From Apteryx mantelli (lineage: Eukaryota > Chordata > Aves > Apterygiformes > Apterygidae), in the NCBI RefSeq assembly GCF_036417845.1, contig NC_089980.1, positions 45,568,501-45,632,500 of the forward strand: a stretch of DNA of 64,000 nucleotides, read 5' to 3'. Numbering within the stretch: position 1 is the first letter of the stretch; each line of letters starts with the position of its first letter. A model generated the notes under the pieces. The model searched no databases. It had not been told where the DNA came from and worked only from the letters and a program-made list of their open reading frames with translations. This document shows positions 38,601 to 50,754 of the stretch, piece after piece. The translations under genes were made by a program, and so were the position numbers.

Positions 38601-39531
38601 GTGACAAGCAATCCTCCCGAGTGACATTTCTGCCCCAACCAAAGGCATACCTCCCATTAGGAAACGCATACCAAATGCTGACCTTGTGTATTTTCAGCTT
38701 CAGAGAAGATCTGATAACTCATAAGTATTTTTGGAGTGTGCAAGGTTATTTGAATTTTGGAAATTTAACACCAAACGCAAAGCACACTCCAGCATACAAC
38801 AAACTAAACTCTCTCAGCATAGAGTGTTTATTTTAGAAATGCAATCATCTCAATTACCAGGGAAGTGATAGGAACCAGAGAAGAAAGTTAATGTAGCTAA
38901 AACAGAGGTAGGTAAACAGGAACCAACACTTTAACAGATTAAGAATTAAATGACAATGGTAATTCCATTTTAACCTAAATAAGGACAAAGCACTCTTACT
39001 CTGGGAAGTCTAACTCAGATACTGACTATCATAACATGCATTTCCCCTTGGTGGTTCCAAAGAAGAATTCAGGTGGCTTATGATGCCACTGGATCATGCC
39101 ATTATGATCCAGGAAGCCACTTTTTTTCCAAAAAGTACTATATGTTTTCACCAGGATCAAAAATTGCTATTAAATAAACAACCCCCCCATAGCCATTAGA
39201 TCGTTGCCAAGAAAATTTTCTGAATAGGAATCAAAGGCAATAATCATGTGCTGTGATAGAATATTTTAAAATGAAATACTGATGAGATGTGTATTTAAAA
39301 AAACACACACACAAAAACTGATATGAAACATCTTGCTCCTGTTAGCTAATAAAAATATTTGTGTGCTGCGGAAACATGAACAGCAGAAGTTAAGCATATA
39401 CAAACACTAAAGCAAAACATGTCTGGAAGAGAAGCATGCCTGTCTTACTACAGTACTTAGTTCATTAGAAAACAGAAGGCTTCTACCATAAGCTTGTATC
39501 CACAAAAACTTAAACTTCACAACATATTTAC
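35605..39531 (-). other. TTC27: TTC27 intron
   Basis: GT/AG intron of 3.9 kb. It includes a GC-richer piece at 36840-37560 with a 112-codon minus-strand frame (36841-37179) of no known family, and a nested inverted repeat at 39073-39120. The rest is AT-rich unique sequence. Confidence 0.85.
39073..39120. repeat. Nested inverted repeat (hairpin)
   Basis: CTGGATCAT (39089-39097) and ATGATCCAG (39104-39112) are perfect inverted repeats around a six-base loop. Outer arms GTGGCTT (39073-39079) and AAGCCAC (39114-39120) also pair, with an asymmetric nine-base bulge. It lies inside a TTC27 intron. Confidence 0.8.
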
Positions 39532-39729
39532 CTTTTCAATATCTTCACCACTATCATTCTGCCCATTTCCATAGAGTCGGGCATAAAGTCTCCAGATCTC
39601 CCCATCGTTTGTCACTCGTGCAGTCACTCTGCCCAAGAGCTCTTGCAACTTCCCCTTCAATCTGCTTGCCACTTCTCCAGCCCGATCGGCCATTCCATCC
39701 ACTACGGCCCTGACCAGAATAGCCAGCAC
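39532..39729 (-). CDS. TTC27: TTC27 coding exon after the TPR array
   Basis: The exon is 198 bases and encodes residues 183-248, phase 0 at both ends. It begins [20 protein letters not shown], includes [20 protein letters not shown] and [12 protein letters not shown], and ends GEDIEK. The [12 protein letters not shown] stretch is a strongly conserved TTC27 segment. The acceptor is CTTTTGCAAG and the donor is AAG/GTAAAT. Helical repeats continue here but no longer match the TPR consensus well. An in-frame methionine codon lies in the intron downstream of the donor and is not used. Confidence 0.95.
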
Positions 39730-40299
39730 CTTGCAAAAGCAGCAGCAAAGAGCTTTTATTTCAACTCAAATCAACATCAGTTAGTAAAATGAGCATCTTG
39801 ATATCTGTAATATTTGCTATCAATGATTCAGTAAAATACAAATGTAATACCATATGACAAATATAGAATTTACAGAGAAATACATTATTAGGGAAATGAT
39901 TCAACACATTTAAAACTCATCCAAAAGATTCTATGGTAGGTGAAGATAAGAGCTAAGAAGGAAATGATGAGTTAGCCTGGCAGGCGAGTGTGAAAGAGAC
40001 TGCAGAAAGATAACAGGAAATTGTGGCAGTGTCATGATGGTATTTTCACTTTATAATCTGCTCATAAAAAAAAAAGTCAGTATACAGCTGGTACTTGATT
40101 ACATTTAGGCAATGGAAGACACTGGTGTTTACAGGACCTCTATTTCATTAACTGCAGAAATTGAAAGATGTGTAGTGTGTGAGATGGGAAACTGGGAGGC
40201 AACTGAATACTGCTCTGGAAAATTCTGTATTTAATGCAGTCGTGATGAATGACTAGTCAAGTCACTTAAATCAAACTTTTTACAAGTACTCATTCAATA

Positions 40300-40580
40300 G
40301 CCTTATTTTCTGAGCCACTGACTTGAGAATGTGGGATCTGACCCGCAGAAATGCTGAGCACTTACAGTTGCTGGGGAACTCGATGGGAGTTATGCTGTGC
40401 ATATATGAAATGCTACATAATGCCAAGTGCCCCAGGAAAAAACAAAACAAAACAAAAAAACCCCAAACCAGCACCACCACAAATCTTCATGTCTTCAAGA
40501 CTTCAAACTGGACACTCAGAATTGGAAGACAGTTTCATTGTGCCTTAGTTCCTTATCAGTAAAATAAGAAATAGCAAATG
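40300..40580 (+). mobile_element. Old SINE (MIR/CORE-type) with simple-repeat insertion
   Basis: CCCGCAGAAATGCTGAGCAC near 40342 is followed by an ACTCGATGGGAGTTATGCTG block. After an A/C-rich insertion comes TGTGCCTTAGTTCCTTATCAGTAAAATAAGAAAT near 40540. The first part resembles the GTGCTGAGCAC and CAATGGGAGTTGTGGGTGC block common in sauropsid genomes. The last part resembles the MIR 3' region TGCCTCAGTTTCCTCATCTGTAAAAT. Exact family uncertain. Confidence 0.55.
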
Positions 40581-43500
40581 TAGATGGATTAAGACATGGG
40601 AACATAGGGTGAATTAGAATAAAATCCATATTGGCTGTGGCTTATTAAGTGAGAACTACCTGTCCTGTGTAGTGCATGAGAAAGGGAGACTGATGATAAA
40701 ACAAAATCATAGTCTCGTACAGCAAGCATTCAAGATAGGCAAATAAAAGTTGTATAAGCAGCCTTCATGCTGGTACTTTCTAACTTGTGAGACTGTGGTT
40801 TGGCAACCTTAATACTCAACTTCAACATTTTTGTCCATGTGATATTAATATTTTCAATGAAATTGCATTAATAGCAATATTAATACCAAGACAGTAATAA
40901 AAAAATGATTTCAAAGATGATTTGTGAATACCCCAAAACCACCACTATTCTAATAAAAGTAGGACACAGGTGCATTCTCACAAGCCAAGTTGCAGCTTGA
41001 TGGCAGAAAATAATTCAAAAGTTATTACACTATCACAGCATATTACAATTAAAATAAAAATGTATAAAGTTTAGTATTTGTGATACATCATGATCCTAAT
41101 ATAACTTTTCTCCTACAGAATAACTCAATTACCATACATCCCAAGAACCGTTTACTGAGTTCTACCAAACATGGTAAACCCTTGGCTAATAACAATTAAA
41201 TCAGAATGGCTGATGGTGTTGTGAAGTAAATCTATGTGACTAACAGAAGAATAAAAATGAAAAAATTACTTGCCCCCAGTTTCTCTTCAGAATTCGTATG
41301 AAACCGTTGTAGCAGAAACATTTAAATACTAGCTAAACAAACAAACAACCCCCCCCAAAACTTAGAGTACATCTTTTATAAAAGAATATGACAGAGCAGG
41401 CTGTTTTTTCCTTTCCTTTCTATTAAAAGGCTCAGCTTTTCACTCAGCATGATGGAAAACATGATCAACTGTTACTAGTCCACAAGTTCTGAAATTCATA
41501 CTGCATTCATGTTTTGTAAATTAAGGGATTAAAACCCAGCATTAGGAAATAAAAAAGTAATTCTATAATTATTTGCTACAAAAACACCAGCAAGCATTGG
41601 TATTTCCATTACTATGGCATCATTCTAAACTTTATAAAATAGGTGAATGAAGACACATTAAAATACGTTATATTCTGAAAAGGAACTAAAAGTGATCTTG
41701 GGGATTCCATATATGTATGTGTGACTTCTCAGTCAGTTTCTCAGTTGACAGTAAGAAAATTGCATCTCAAAGTCCTAAAAGTTAGTTCAGGTGAATATCA
41801 CCTGTAGCTCTTAGGAGTTTTACAGCTGATATTTTATCTGCACATGAAAAGTTTCCTCAGTCAGTAGAATTTAGCTACTGAAAAATAACCTTTATTCCCA
41901 TAAAGTTCAGGCTTTGCTTACACTTTCATCACAATCTAGCTCCCCCCCCCCTTTTTTTTTTTCATAATTCATCATCTAAAGCATTAGCATTACAGCAGTT
42001 AAAATAAAACCAGTGTGAAAGCCTGGATTAAATGGTCCATTAAATACTAATGAAACATTAACGCTACTTGGCTGTAGCCAAGTTGTTAAATAATGCCACT
42101 TAGAATTGTACGTGAATTGTACTAATCATCAAAAAGTATGAGCAGTCTAACTGAGCTTTCCATAATTAGAGCATTGCTTTAAGTGTTAAGCTTTAATTCA
42201 GTTCTTTGAGAGAAGTTAAATTGCCGTATATACTAAACTAATGTATTAAATCAAAGCTCTATTGCCCAGTATCCCATGCAAACTGTAGTTTTTCTTTATG
42301 CCTCTTCTAATGAACTGTGCCCCATATGACCACTGTGAAGAGAATTTGTGTGTTTAACATGTCACGTCATCTGCATTCTTCCTCCTCCTTTGCTTTTGTG
42401 AATAATGTGCGTTTACTAAAACCTAAACAAAGCCCACCAAGCAACAAAACCTTGGACAGAAACAAACTGAACCACTTTTAAATGTCTTGATTGCTCTCAG
42501 TTAATCTCGTTCCACAGTTGCTGTTCTCACAAACACTCACTTGGCCAAAACATTTTTAAAAGCTTCACGAATGCTAATCAAACTTGAGAGAGCTCATGTA
42601 AGAAAAGAATCCTCAGATACCAGGTCTAAAATGTCATATCTGCAGTCTGGGAGATCTCCCTATACCCTTCCCAAATTAAAGTTTATATTAAAGACAATTG
42701 GCAGTAGTGAGCTGCTTACAAGAAAGAGGCTTCCTGAAGGTCCTACTCTCTTATCCTCAAAATCACTTTGGAATACCTTGCAACCTTTTATTACAAACAG
42801 CCTGGCAATATGAACCACTGAAATGAGGATAATACACAAGGGAAAGGGTAACAGAAAGCCTTTATATTAGATTCTAGAAAATACAGAATTGCAGAGAGGA
42901 AACATTTGTCCATACTTTTGAATTCATATTTATTGACAGTAACAGGATAAAGATCTGGTTTCTGAAAGCAACGTAGCAAAACGCCTTTTCCACCCACAAA
43001 ATAACCTTTGTTATTCTCAGAGCAGTAACATTACAAGTAAAAAAGATTGCTTGCCTCCAAGAGCATGCATGTGGTGCAAAGTTGCGTGATTAGCAGTTGC
43101 AGAAATCTCTTAGGTATATTTATAGCCTCAGACTAATAATTTAGAGTCTAAACTGACATTACACCAGTTAAGGTTTTCTCCTCCAGTCCTTTAAGTGACC
43201 CGTGACTGATCTATTAGCTGAAACTAAAAGCTGCAACTATCAAAACTTGCCAGTTGCTACAGGTAATTCAATGAGCCTTTACGCTTTATTGCATAACATC
43301 TGTATTAAAGGTTTTCAATGTATATTTCTCAGTAAGTTCATGGCAATAAAAAGGAATATGGAAATTGGAAAAATTTTAAAAACTTGCAATGAAGGAAGTT
43401 GAGAATGCATGCATATAATATTTAAAGGGACTACTAGGAAGTTAGAATTTTTGAAAGTACTTCCTTGCTTGTAATTTTTTATTCTATCATAGCTCATTTA

Positions 43501-44574
43501 TAAAGTTAGCCAATTACTTTCCAAAATGTTTTCATTTTGTTGCAACCACCTAATAGTCAGGACAGACAAGAAAAAGAGCCAATGTCTTTCTTGTCTATAG
43601 TAATGTTACAATCTGAGTAACATCATCAAGATTGTGTCTAAATACTGCTCTCACATTAACACACCGAAGTTTTGATGTTGAAAAAGTAAACATTCTTATA
43701 ATAAAACTCTGAGGACTTAGCACCTGTGCAGGAAAAAAAGCTTTCTTATACAAAAAGGTAAGACAGTGAACTTTTAAAAACATAGCCATTTAATAACAAC
43801 ACTAAAATGAAGGAGCATATAATTGCATGTATCACTTAATGACATTTAAATCATGTCATGTGATTTAAATGCACAGCTGTTTATTTTATATATGAAAATA
43901 ACTAAAATATTTCACTTTTTAAATTCTGTCTGCAGAATCTGTATATACATATATTCAGCCTCATGATATCTTGATCTCAGAACTTTTGCCACAAGAATGA
44001 CATCATTAAATAACTAGAATAGCTCTGAAGCAAAGTTTCCCAAAACTGCATTCTGTACTCTAAAGTCTGGAATAAAAAAGACAGCAATGACCTAACAAAG
44101 TACAGATGAAGATATGAATACCTTAATGATGATTTAAAAATATGACTGGATACTATGCTGAAATAAAAATCTCATGTAATTACATTAACCAGGGACATTG
44201 CAAATCACATAATCAATTGCACGCTGTTATTTGATGCATTCGGTCTCCCAAGGGGAATCTTGTAATAATTACTGTGCAAGAAGTGATTAGTATGTGAAGG
44301 TCCTAGGCTAATTTTCAGTTTTCAAAAAGAACTGGAATCAATGATTCAGCCAGTTTCTTCCAGTACTATGCATATTTATTCTTCTGGATTTTTAAATTCC
44401 TACAGTCTCTCTTGCCACTATGTCATCAAGCTTGGTAATCCATAAACTAAACCTATGGTGACTGCAGCTACTAAATATAACCTGAAGGAAGATCATACAG
44501 TGTTGCATGGAAAGAGAGATGTATGTTTCTGCTTACCCATGATCATACTTAGTTAAATTATAATTGCACAAGAG

Positions 44575-44640
44575 GGCCACAGTATCCCCATTTAAAACAG
44601 GTTAACTGGCAAATAGGAGAAGCTCAGAAATTAATAGTGA
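44575..44640 (-). mobile_element. Possible MIR fragment
   Basis: Plus-strand ATCCCCATTTAAAACAGG, then AACTGGCAAATAGGAGAAGCTCAG, loosely follows the reverse-complement MIR (ATCCCCATTTTACAGATGAGGAAACTGAGGC). Weak and short. Confidence 0.35.
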
Positions 44641-46483
44641 GCTTTGTAAAGAACCTCAGCTGAAGCTTTTAGTTTTATATGCCTTTTTTCTTCCTAGGGG
44701 AGTATTCTTCTTTTCCTCATAAGACTATCGATTAAAGTCTTTTTGAAATTCTTTAATCGGGCTCTGAGGTCGGCTCTTAGCCAAATAGAAAAATTGTCCT
44801 ACTGAGCAAATGGTATTAGAAGTTATGATGAAACCCAGAAAGCACTTTACATAACAGAAAACAAAGTTAAAGTTGAGATGCAATTAAAAAATATTAAATA
44901 CATATCTACACTTGTGGAATGTAAAATTGATAATGTATTCTTAAAAGCTATATAGGAACAAGACAGAAAGAGAATCACACAACAAAAATAGAAATTTAGC
45001 TGAAACAATATCCCCAAACTTTTTAATTGACTACCTTACACAAAATTTGACAAAGCACGCTTTAAAAGCGGTATATATTATCTCAAAATATGTAAAATGA
45101 CACATAAATGGAGCAAATTCTATTCCTGGTCAGCTATCAATCTGATTAAAGTAATACTATGAGTAACAGTGGACTACCTCTAAAAATACTGTTTAAATTA
45201 GCAATTAAGAAAAACATAAAAAAAGCCAACGAACTACAAGAGGTACCACAAACAAACACAGGTCCTCTGGTACAACAATCTTATAGGTGCCAAACACACT
45301 AATCTTTACCACAGAGACTACCATAGAGGACTATGTTTTCCATAGACACTTAGCGCAAAGCAAGTTTAAGGGAGGCCTTTTAATGTTCAGCCATATCAAC
45401 ACTGAAGGATTTTATTCACGCAGAATGCTATCCTGTTCATGGAGGGTTTATAGCAGCTGTTAGTAGTGTACTCATGTATAATTTGTTATTAAAAGTAATC
45501 TGAAAAAGGTTTAAAAAAAATCCAAGAACAAGATGTTTACACAACCATATGCAATTCTATCTGTTTAATCTCCTTATCAGTTAACTTAATCTCCCAAGAT
45601 CCAGAAAAGTTACTTTTAATCATTTTATGAGATAAATTTTTTTTTTTAAAAAGGAACTTATACACCTTGAATCAATGATCAGCTGCAGGTGGGTGCTCTT
45701 ACCATGGTACTACAGATAACCTTCCTAAGAGCTCATAAGCAGCTCAACCAGATCCATGAATTTTGCAAAGGCTTTTGGAGATGTTTCACTGCTCTGCATA
45801 AAGGATTCTTTGGCTTGCCTTTCAGATTCATCCAGCTATTTTCACTAAATGCACAAAACCAACAAGTATCTTTCAATTAGCCTGACTGGATCAGGACCTA
45901 ATTTTAGGTAAGGTAACATCTCAGTTGAAGCTGTTAAAGTAGGTTCTCTGGATTTTATCCACAGCTACATTTACAAACACAGAAATTAACTGAACTTAAC
46001 TGAACTACGGCGGAGCAAAATATCTCCTTTATTTTCCTTTGTTCCAGATTATTCAGAATCAATGTTCTCACTTTACTGTGTTCAGCCCATGAAACATAAC
46101 TCATTTTCAAAGACTCATTTGTGGAATTTTCAGACATATGGGAAAGGCTTACCTTCACTGGAGCTATAAGACACAAAATAATTTATTTTTTCTGATACTG
46201 AGATATGCAGGAACATGTGGAAAGATGGGATTATGCACTGTGTTTTATTTAAGAATAGACCTTAAAACAACAAGGTTCATATTTGTCCTTCCACAAAGTA
46301 TGAGGCAATCTGGATGCAAGGTTTTGCTTTTTATCCATTTAAAATATTTAGTCTCATAGTTCAAATCTCAAAAAGTTAAACGGCTTGCCTACATAGCTTT
46401 CATTGGTATGTGTACTACCATTACTGATAACTTAAGAAAATTTAATGAACCTACAAAATAACCTAAAATGAAAACTTCCCCAC

Positions 46484-46649
46484 CTGTGTATCCTTGTACT
46501 TTTCTTTCAAGTCCATGAGCCGGTGATAAGCTTTAATTGCTTCTGAAAACTCCCCAATATCTGTACTGGTGAGAAGGTAATTCTCCCAAATTTGCCAGTG
46601 CTCATAGTTGCACTTGAGAGCTTCTTGAAGGGTTTGAAATGCTTTGTTT
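46484..46649 (-). CDS. TTC27: TTC27 coding exon, end of TPR 3 and TPR 4
   Basis: The exon is 166 bases. Its first base completes lysine 127, then residues 128-182 follow. It starts [20 protein letters not shown] and ends [12 protein letters not shown]. It completes the third TPR (to residue 144) and carries the fourth (145-178, beginning WQIWENYLL with EAIKAYHRL as helix B). The acceptor is a TTCTTTTTTATTATTATTTAG tract. The donor is CAG/GTGGGG, the same six-base intron start as at the 63390 exon. The phase fits both neighbours, and the sequence reads as TTC27 throughout. Confidence 0.95.
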
Positions 46650-47097
46650 CTAAATAATAATAAAAAAGAAGAATGAAAATGAAGATTCTGTACAAGTATA
46701 TTAAAAACAGTTGGTATTATATCAGCTAAAAAGCTGCCTATTTCAAAAATCTTTTTAGAAGACAGTGCAATTTAAAATTATGGTTCATAATTTACAATAC
46801 TGATACTTTCTTCTCTCTTGGCAATTACTTTCTACCAGTTCACTAATCAGTATACTGTACTATGGCTGTTTCCAGGTAATCTCTGTATTAGCTCTCCTAA
46901 CTGTATTTTGGCAAAATAATATAATAAAGTAAACAAAAGTTGATTATATTTATGCCATCTGTATTGGTATTTTCTGGAGCTTTACTGGTCCCAACACTGT
47001 TAGGATCCTTTATCAATGCTGCTGCCCAGTGAACCGTCACATAGTGCCAGGAGAGCTTGTTGTGGAATAAAGGCAGGGCAGAATCTCTAAAGTTACT

Positions 47098-47274
47098 GTA
47101 AAGTCAGTAACCATCTTCCTTATATGTCCACATGGATCCACAGTAGGCAGCTGTTTCCCATGCCCTTTCCCAAGGAGAAAAGTAATGGTGTTCGGTGGTA
47201 AGGAGCTTAAGACAGTTTGGCCAAATGACATGTATGACCTGAAAGCAGCTGACATCCAGTTTACAGAGGTATGA
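47098..47274 (+). pseudogene. Coding-like fragment with a kelch-like stretch (tentative)
   Basis: One plus-strand frame is open for nearly 60 codons and includes RRKVMVFGGKELK and WPNDMYDLKAADI, closed by TGA at the end of the segment. The FGG, then N-D-x-Y pattern with about ten residues between resembles a kelch blade. After a one-base shift, the sequence continues as YDLLQDMQPMLPERRQKEQE. If real, it would be a decayed retrocopy of a kelch-domain gene. It is just as possible that the resemblance is accidental, because the opposite strand is open for 86 codons. I cannot name a parent gene. Confidence 0.2.
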
Positions 47275-48155
47275 CCTCCTGCAGGACATGCAACCAATGC
47301 TGCCAGAGAGGAGGCAGAAAGAGCAAGAGATCTTAATGCAATCTTAAATCTAAGTTCGTAAATTATAGTTGTCTACTGTCCAAAGCTTTAAACATACTGC
47401 CAAAAGCTAAAAGCTCTGCTAGAAATACAGAATGATATGGTTCTTAGGACTTTAAGAGCCTGAAGCTTACTCTCAGCTGGAGAGTCATGAAGTTAAGGAA
47501 AAAACACAAAGGAATAAATTTATTCAAATGAAAACCTGAAACAGAGTTTTCTCAGGCTGGTAAAAATCTTTTTGGGAGACATATAATAAGAAATCTCTTC
47601 TTAAGAAATATCATATAAAGATGGTTTACTAAAATTTGCAGCTCGCTCTATTACTTGAGTAAAAGTCCTTAAAAGTGCTATCTCTAAAGAAAAACAGCTC
47701 AAAGAAATTGCTGGTTGAGCTTCAAAAAGGAGAGTGCAAGAGTGCAAACATCTCAGCCAGGAAAAGGGAATATCTAACTATTGGATCAGTCCATTAAAAG
47801 CTTGGAAATGGCTGGGTCAGTAAAAAACCATAAATAACTGCCAATCTAAGCCCAGAGTATAAAAAGAGTTACTAAGCACCTGAATAGAGCTGAGTGAGAG
47901 AATAAAACTATTGAAAGAAAACAGGTCATTTGGAATAGCTAAGGCAGAATAGTCCACAGGCAGATTTTCCCATGTTCACTCCCCTTTTCTCTCCCTCTCA
48001 TACACATTCTCATGCTTGCCACTGCTGAGTGAACGTACCAAATAACAGTTGGGTCTTCTCCCCTATTAACTGTGTCAGTAAGGGATTTTAGTCCCAGGTT
48101 TTGACTTGTTATATTAGAAAAGAACAGAGGCCCGCTTCTTCCTCTGCAGATTTTG

Positions 48156-48320
48156 CTACAAGGGAAGCTGGGATTCGCCACAGTTCTCTAACAGGCTGGA
48201 AGACACTTTGGCTGATGGACACAGTTTAATCACCTGGAGCAACTGCTTATAAAACTGCTCTTCAGCATCTTCAGGATTAGCCTGTACGATCTCCACAATC
48301 TTCTCAAAGAAGTTAATAAC
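48156..48320 (-). pseudogene. Coding-like fragment of unknown origin (tentative retrocopy)
   Basis: The minus strand is open for 54 codons before a TAG at 48156-48158. It reads VINFFEKIVEIVQANPED, then AEEQFYKQLLQVIKLCPSA. The acidic and amphipathic composition is protein-like and unlike neighbouring intron. TGA and TAA codons stand directly upstream in this frame. The frame one base away reads LISTHPPDKLL into it, as a frameshifted pseudogene would. It is not part of TTC27, because the flanking exons join directly in phase. I do not recognise the parent gene. An unannotated exon is less likely because no acceptor bounds it. Confidence 0.3.
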
Positions 48321-50701
48321 TTATCAGGAGGGTGGGTGCTGATCAGACGGAACCAGGAGAAGAAAACAAGATACCAAGGACATAGGATGTAAAATCTATT
48401 TCTCAAATCATTGCTGTTGCTATGCTAATAAAGTAGTAAATCACTTAACGATGGAGTATCCTTAAGCAGGGTAACAGTTAAACCAATGAATAACCAAATA
48501 GGACACCCTAGGCGGTACCAGTGTGTCATCCTGCCTTAGCAGTCAGCATCTTCCACCCAAAAGACAGAGGGGGCAGTCCCAGTTTGGTCTGAGCAATAGG
48601 AGATCTCCTAGATTTCAAAGACCTTCTAACGTCCAGAGAAATTCTTCCAGTAAACTAAACAGTAGAGTCTAGTTTTATCACAGCGAATTTTTCCTGAGGA
48701 CCTTTAGAATACACATAACTTGTGGACTGTTAAAAAACAAACTAACTCCCAAAGCAACAAAAGTCCTTTCATTTGGGTGTCAGCAAGTTGTTTGTGCACA
48801 CTTTTCAAAGACTTATGCATTTTATATTTGTCTGCTGTATGAGACTGCACTAAGCCTCACCCATATGTACAGCTCTTGGGTGGGTCTGATTTCAAAGCCC
48901 GACAGGAGTAAAGCTTGATTTTGATGAGGGAGTACAAGAAAACAGTCAACTTTATTACCTTGTTTTCTTTTCCTTTTTTCTATTTTTCCTTTTTTTTTGT
49001 TTTGCTAGCAGGCATGCAAAATTAAAATTTCCACTCTCATCACTCCTCTGCCCCCAAAATAAATTATACTGAAGGTGTGTTCATTGCTTCAGCTGGGATT
49101 TAGACTCAGGATGCAACAGATACCCATTGCTTTCAAAGTGGGTTAAACTAAATCACACAGTCTTTATATATAAGTGACTACAAAAATAATTAGTTTGAAG
49201 TAGCTATTCTACAGCAAAGGCAGGCCATGCTCAGCTATCAGCATATAATACTGACTTAAGATCTCCTGTACACATATTCCTATCCCATGTGATTCATGTG
49301 GAGAAAACCTCAAAAAGCTGTCCCCCCTTACTATTTTTGATAAGATATCAAATAGGTTACAAGTTTTGTATGCATTTATTGTGTTAAATCACAAGAGCGG
49401 ATTCACAGCAATAAAATTAAATTGATAAAGTGAAACTAATCACTCAGTAGTTTCTCAGCCCCATAGTAGATGGATAGGTGGAAAAGTGATTTTGAAAAGA
49501 TACTTCCATGAACCAAGTATAAGCCAGTCCACGACACATTTAATATATCCTTTTGAACTTTATGCAAAAGAAATAGGAATCTGTCACAAGCAGTTATAGA
49601 TAAGAGGAAGAAACTTTAAATGAGGAGAGTCATTTCTGAATAAATGTATAATCACCTTAAAGATGCTACAGAGAAATTAATAAATGAGACACAATATGAT
49701 TTGATAATTAAATTGTGCAGTCTCTTCAAGACAGTGCAGAAGACACAAGGAACTGCTGGAAAGGTAAAACAAGCTCTTTATTTCTATTACTCTTTTTAGT
49801 TTAAGTAGTCATCCTAACCTTCATTTTTTTCTTCCCTCCTGCTCCCATTAACATATCTAAGCATCTCTTGATTTTATTTACAATATTAGTTGCTACCTGT
49901 TTCCTTGGTGTGTTTTTTTTGGTTTACCCTTTCATGTAAGCTTACTATTCTTTGTCTTCTTTTTGGTTTGCCTCTTGAGTGCATAACCACATAAACTGAT
50001 GTCAGATTTTCAAACACAGTCTAATTTTTTGTATCAATAAGGTTTTTAAAAATACATTTTTTTCCATTATTTCATTCTTTGGGGACAGGTTATAATGTGA
50101 AAATTCTTCTGAAATATTAAGTTCTTTCAAGTATTCTTTCAAGAATCTTTTACTACATTGAACTGAGATACAAAAATAAGAAGGGCAGTCCATTTAGGTC
50201 AAAGCTTCTTATATTAATGGCTAATTTGCAGGGAAAAGAACAAGCAAGCTATTATGTGTGTAGATCTCCATCTGCTTTCATGATATGAAAAATAAACTGC
50301 CTGTTTTTCCCTCAAATCTCCTGAGATTAATGAAGTATGAATTGATACAGGTCTAAATACATAGTTTGTTTAAAATGGACACATCCTTTTAACTTCATAG
50401 TCAAATTAGTTTCCAACTGCAATATGAATGTCTTGCACTGGCTATCTGTACTACGTAATTAAAACTTATAACAAGAAAAGGGTAGGCTTAGTAATTGCTA
50501 CTTTTATAAAGTCTATGAAGCTTCCTGAAAAAATGAAACAAGTATCATCAGACAGTCCAAGCTGGGAGAGAGAACCGAAGGGATGAGAATTAGTATAAAT
50601 AGACTAACCGCATTATGAGAACAAAAAAGTCAGTGTCAGAAAAAGGAAATCCAAATTATTTATTTTGGAAACTGTATCTTCTAATCCTTTTAAGTACTTA
50701 C

Positions 50702-50754
50702 TTTTGTTTTAATCTGATATACGCAGTTGATAAATTGTTCCAGGCCTCAGCATT
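50702..50754 (-). CDS. TTC27: TTC27 short coding exon (53 bases)
   Basis: This small exon encodes NAEAWNNLSTAYIRLKQ, residues 110-126, plus the first two bases (AA) of a lysine codon. It has no ATG and is easily missed by ORF finding. It is bounded by a clean acceptor (CTCCTTTTGTCATTACAG) and a strong donor (GTAAGTACT). It starts in phase 0 and ends in phase 2. The 46484-46649 exon supplies the missing third base, giving KQK-NKAF. N-A-E-A-W-x-N-L opens a classical TPR helix A, and this exon supplies the first half of the third TPR (residues 111-144). Confidence 0.95.

Larger units (their letters stand above)
39730..46483 (-). other. TTC27: TTC27 intron
   Basis: GT/AG intron of 6.75 kb. It contains an old SINE (about 40300-40580), a possible second MIR piece (44575-44640), a CAAAA-rich tract at 40437-40462, a C10 run followed by a T run at 41942-41962, and AT-rich unique sequence. 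No extra exon recognised. Confidence 0.85.
46650..50701 (-). other. TTC27: TTC27 intron
   Basis: GT/AG intron of 4.05 kb that leaves after phase 2. It contains two coding-like fragments of unknown origin (47098-47274 plus strand, 48156-48320 minus strand). Otherwise it is AT-rich unique sequence with a T-rich tract near 48965-49000. Confidence 0.85.
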
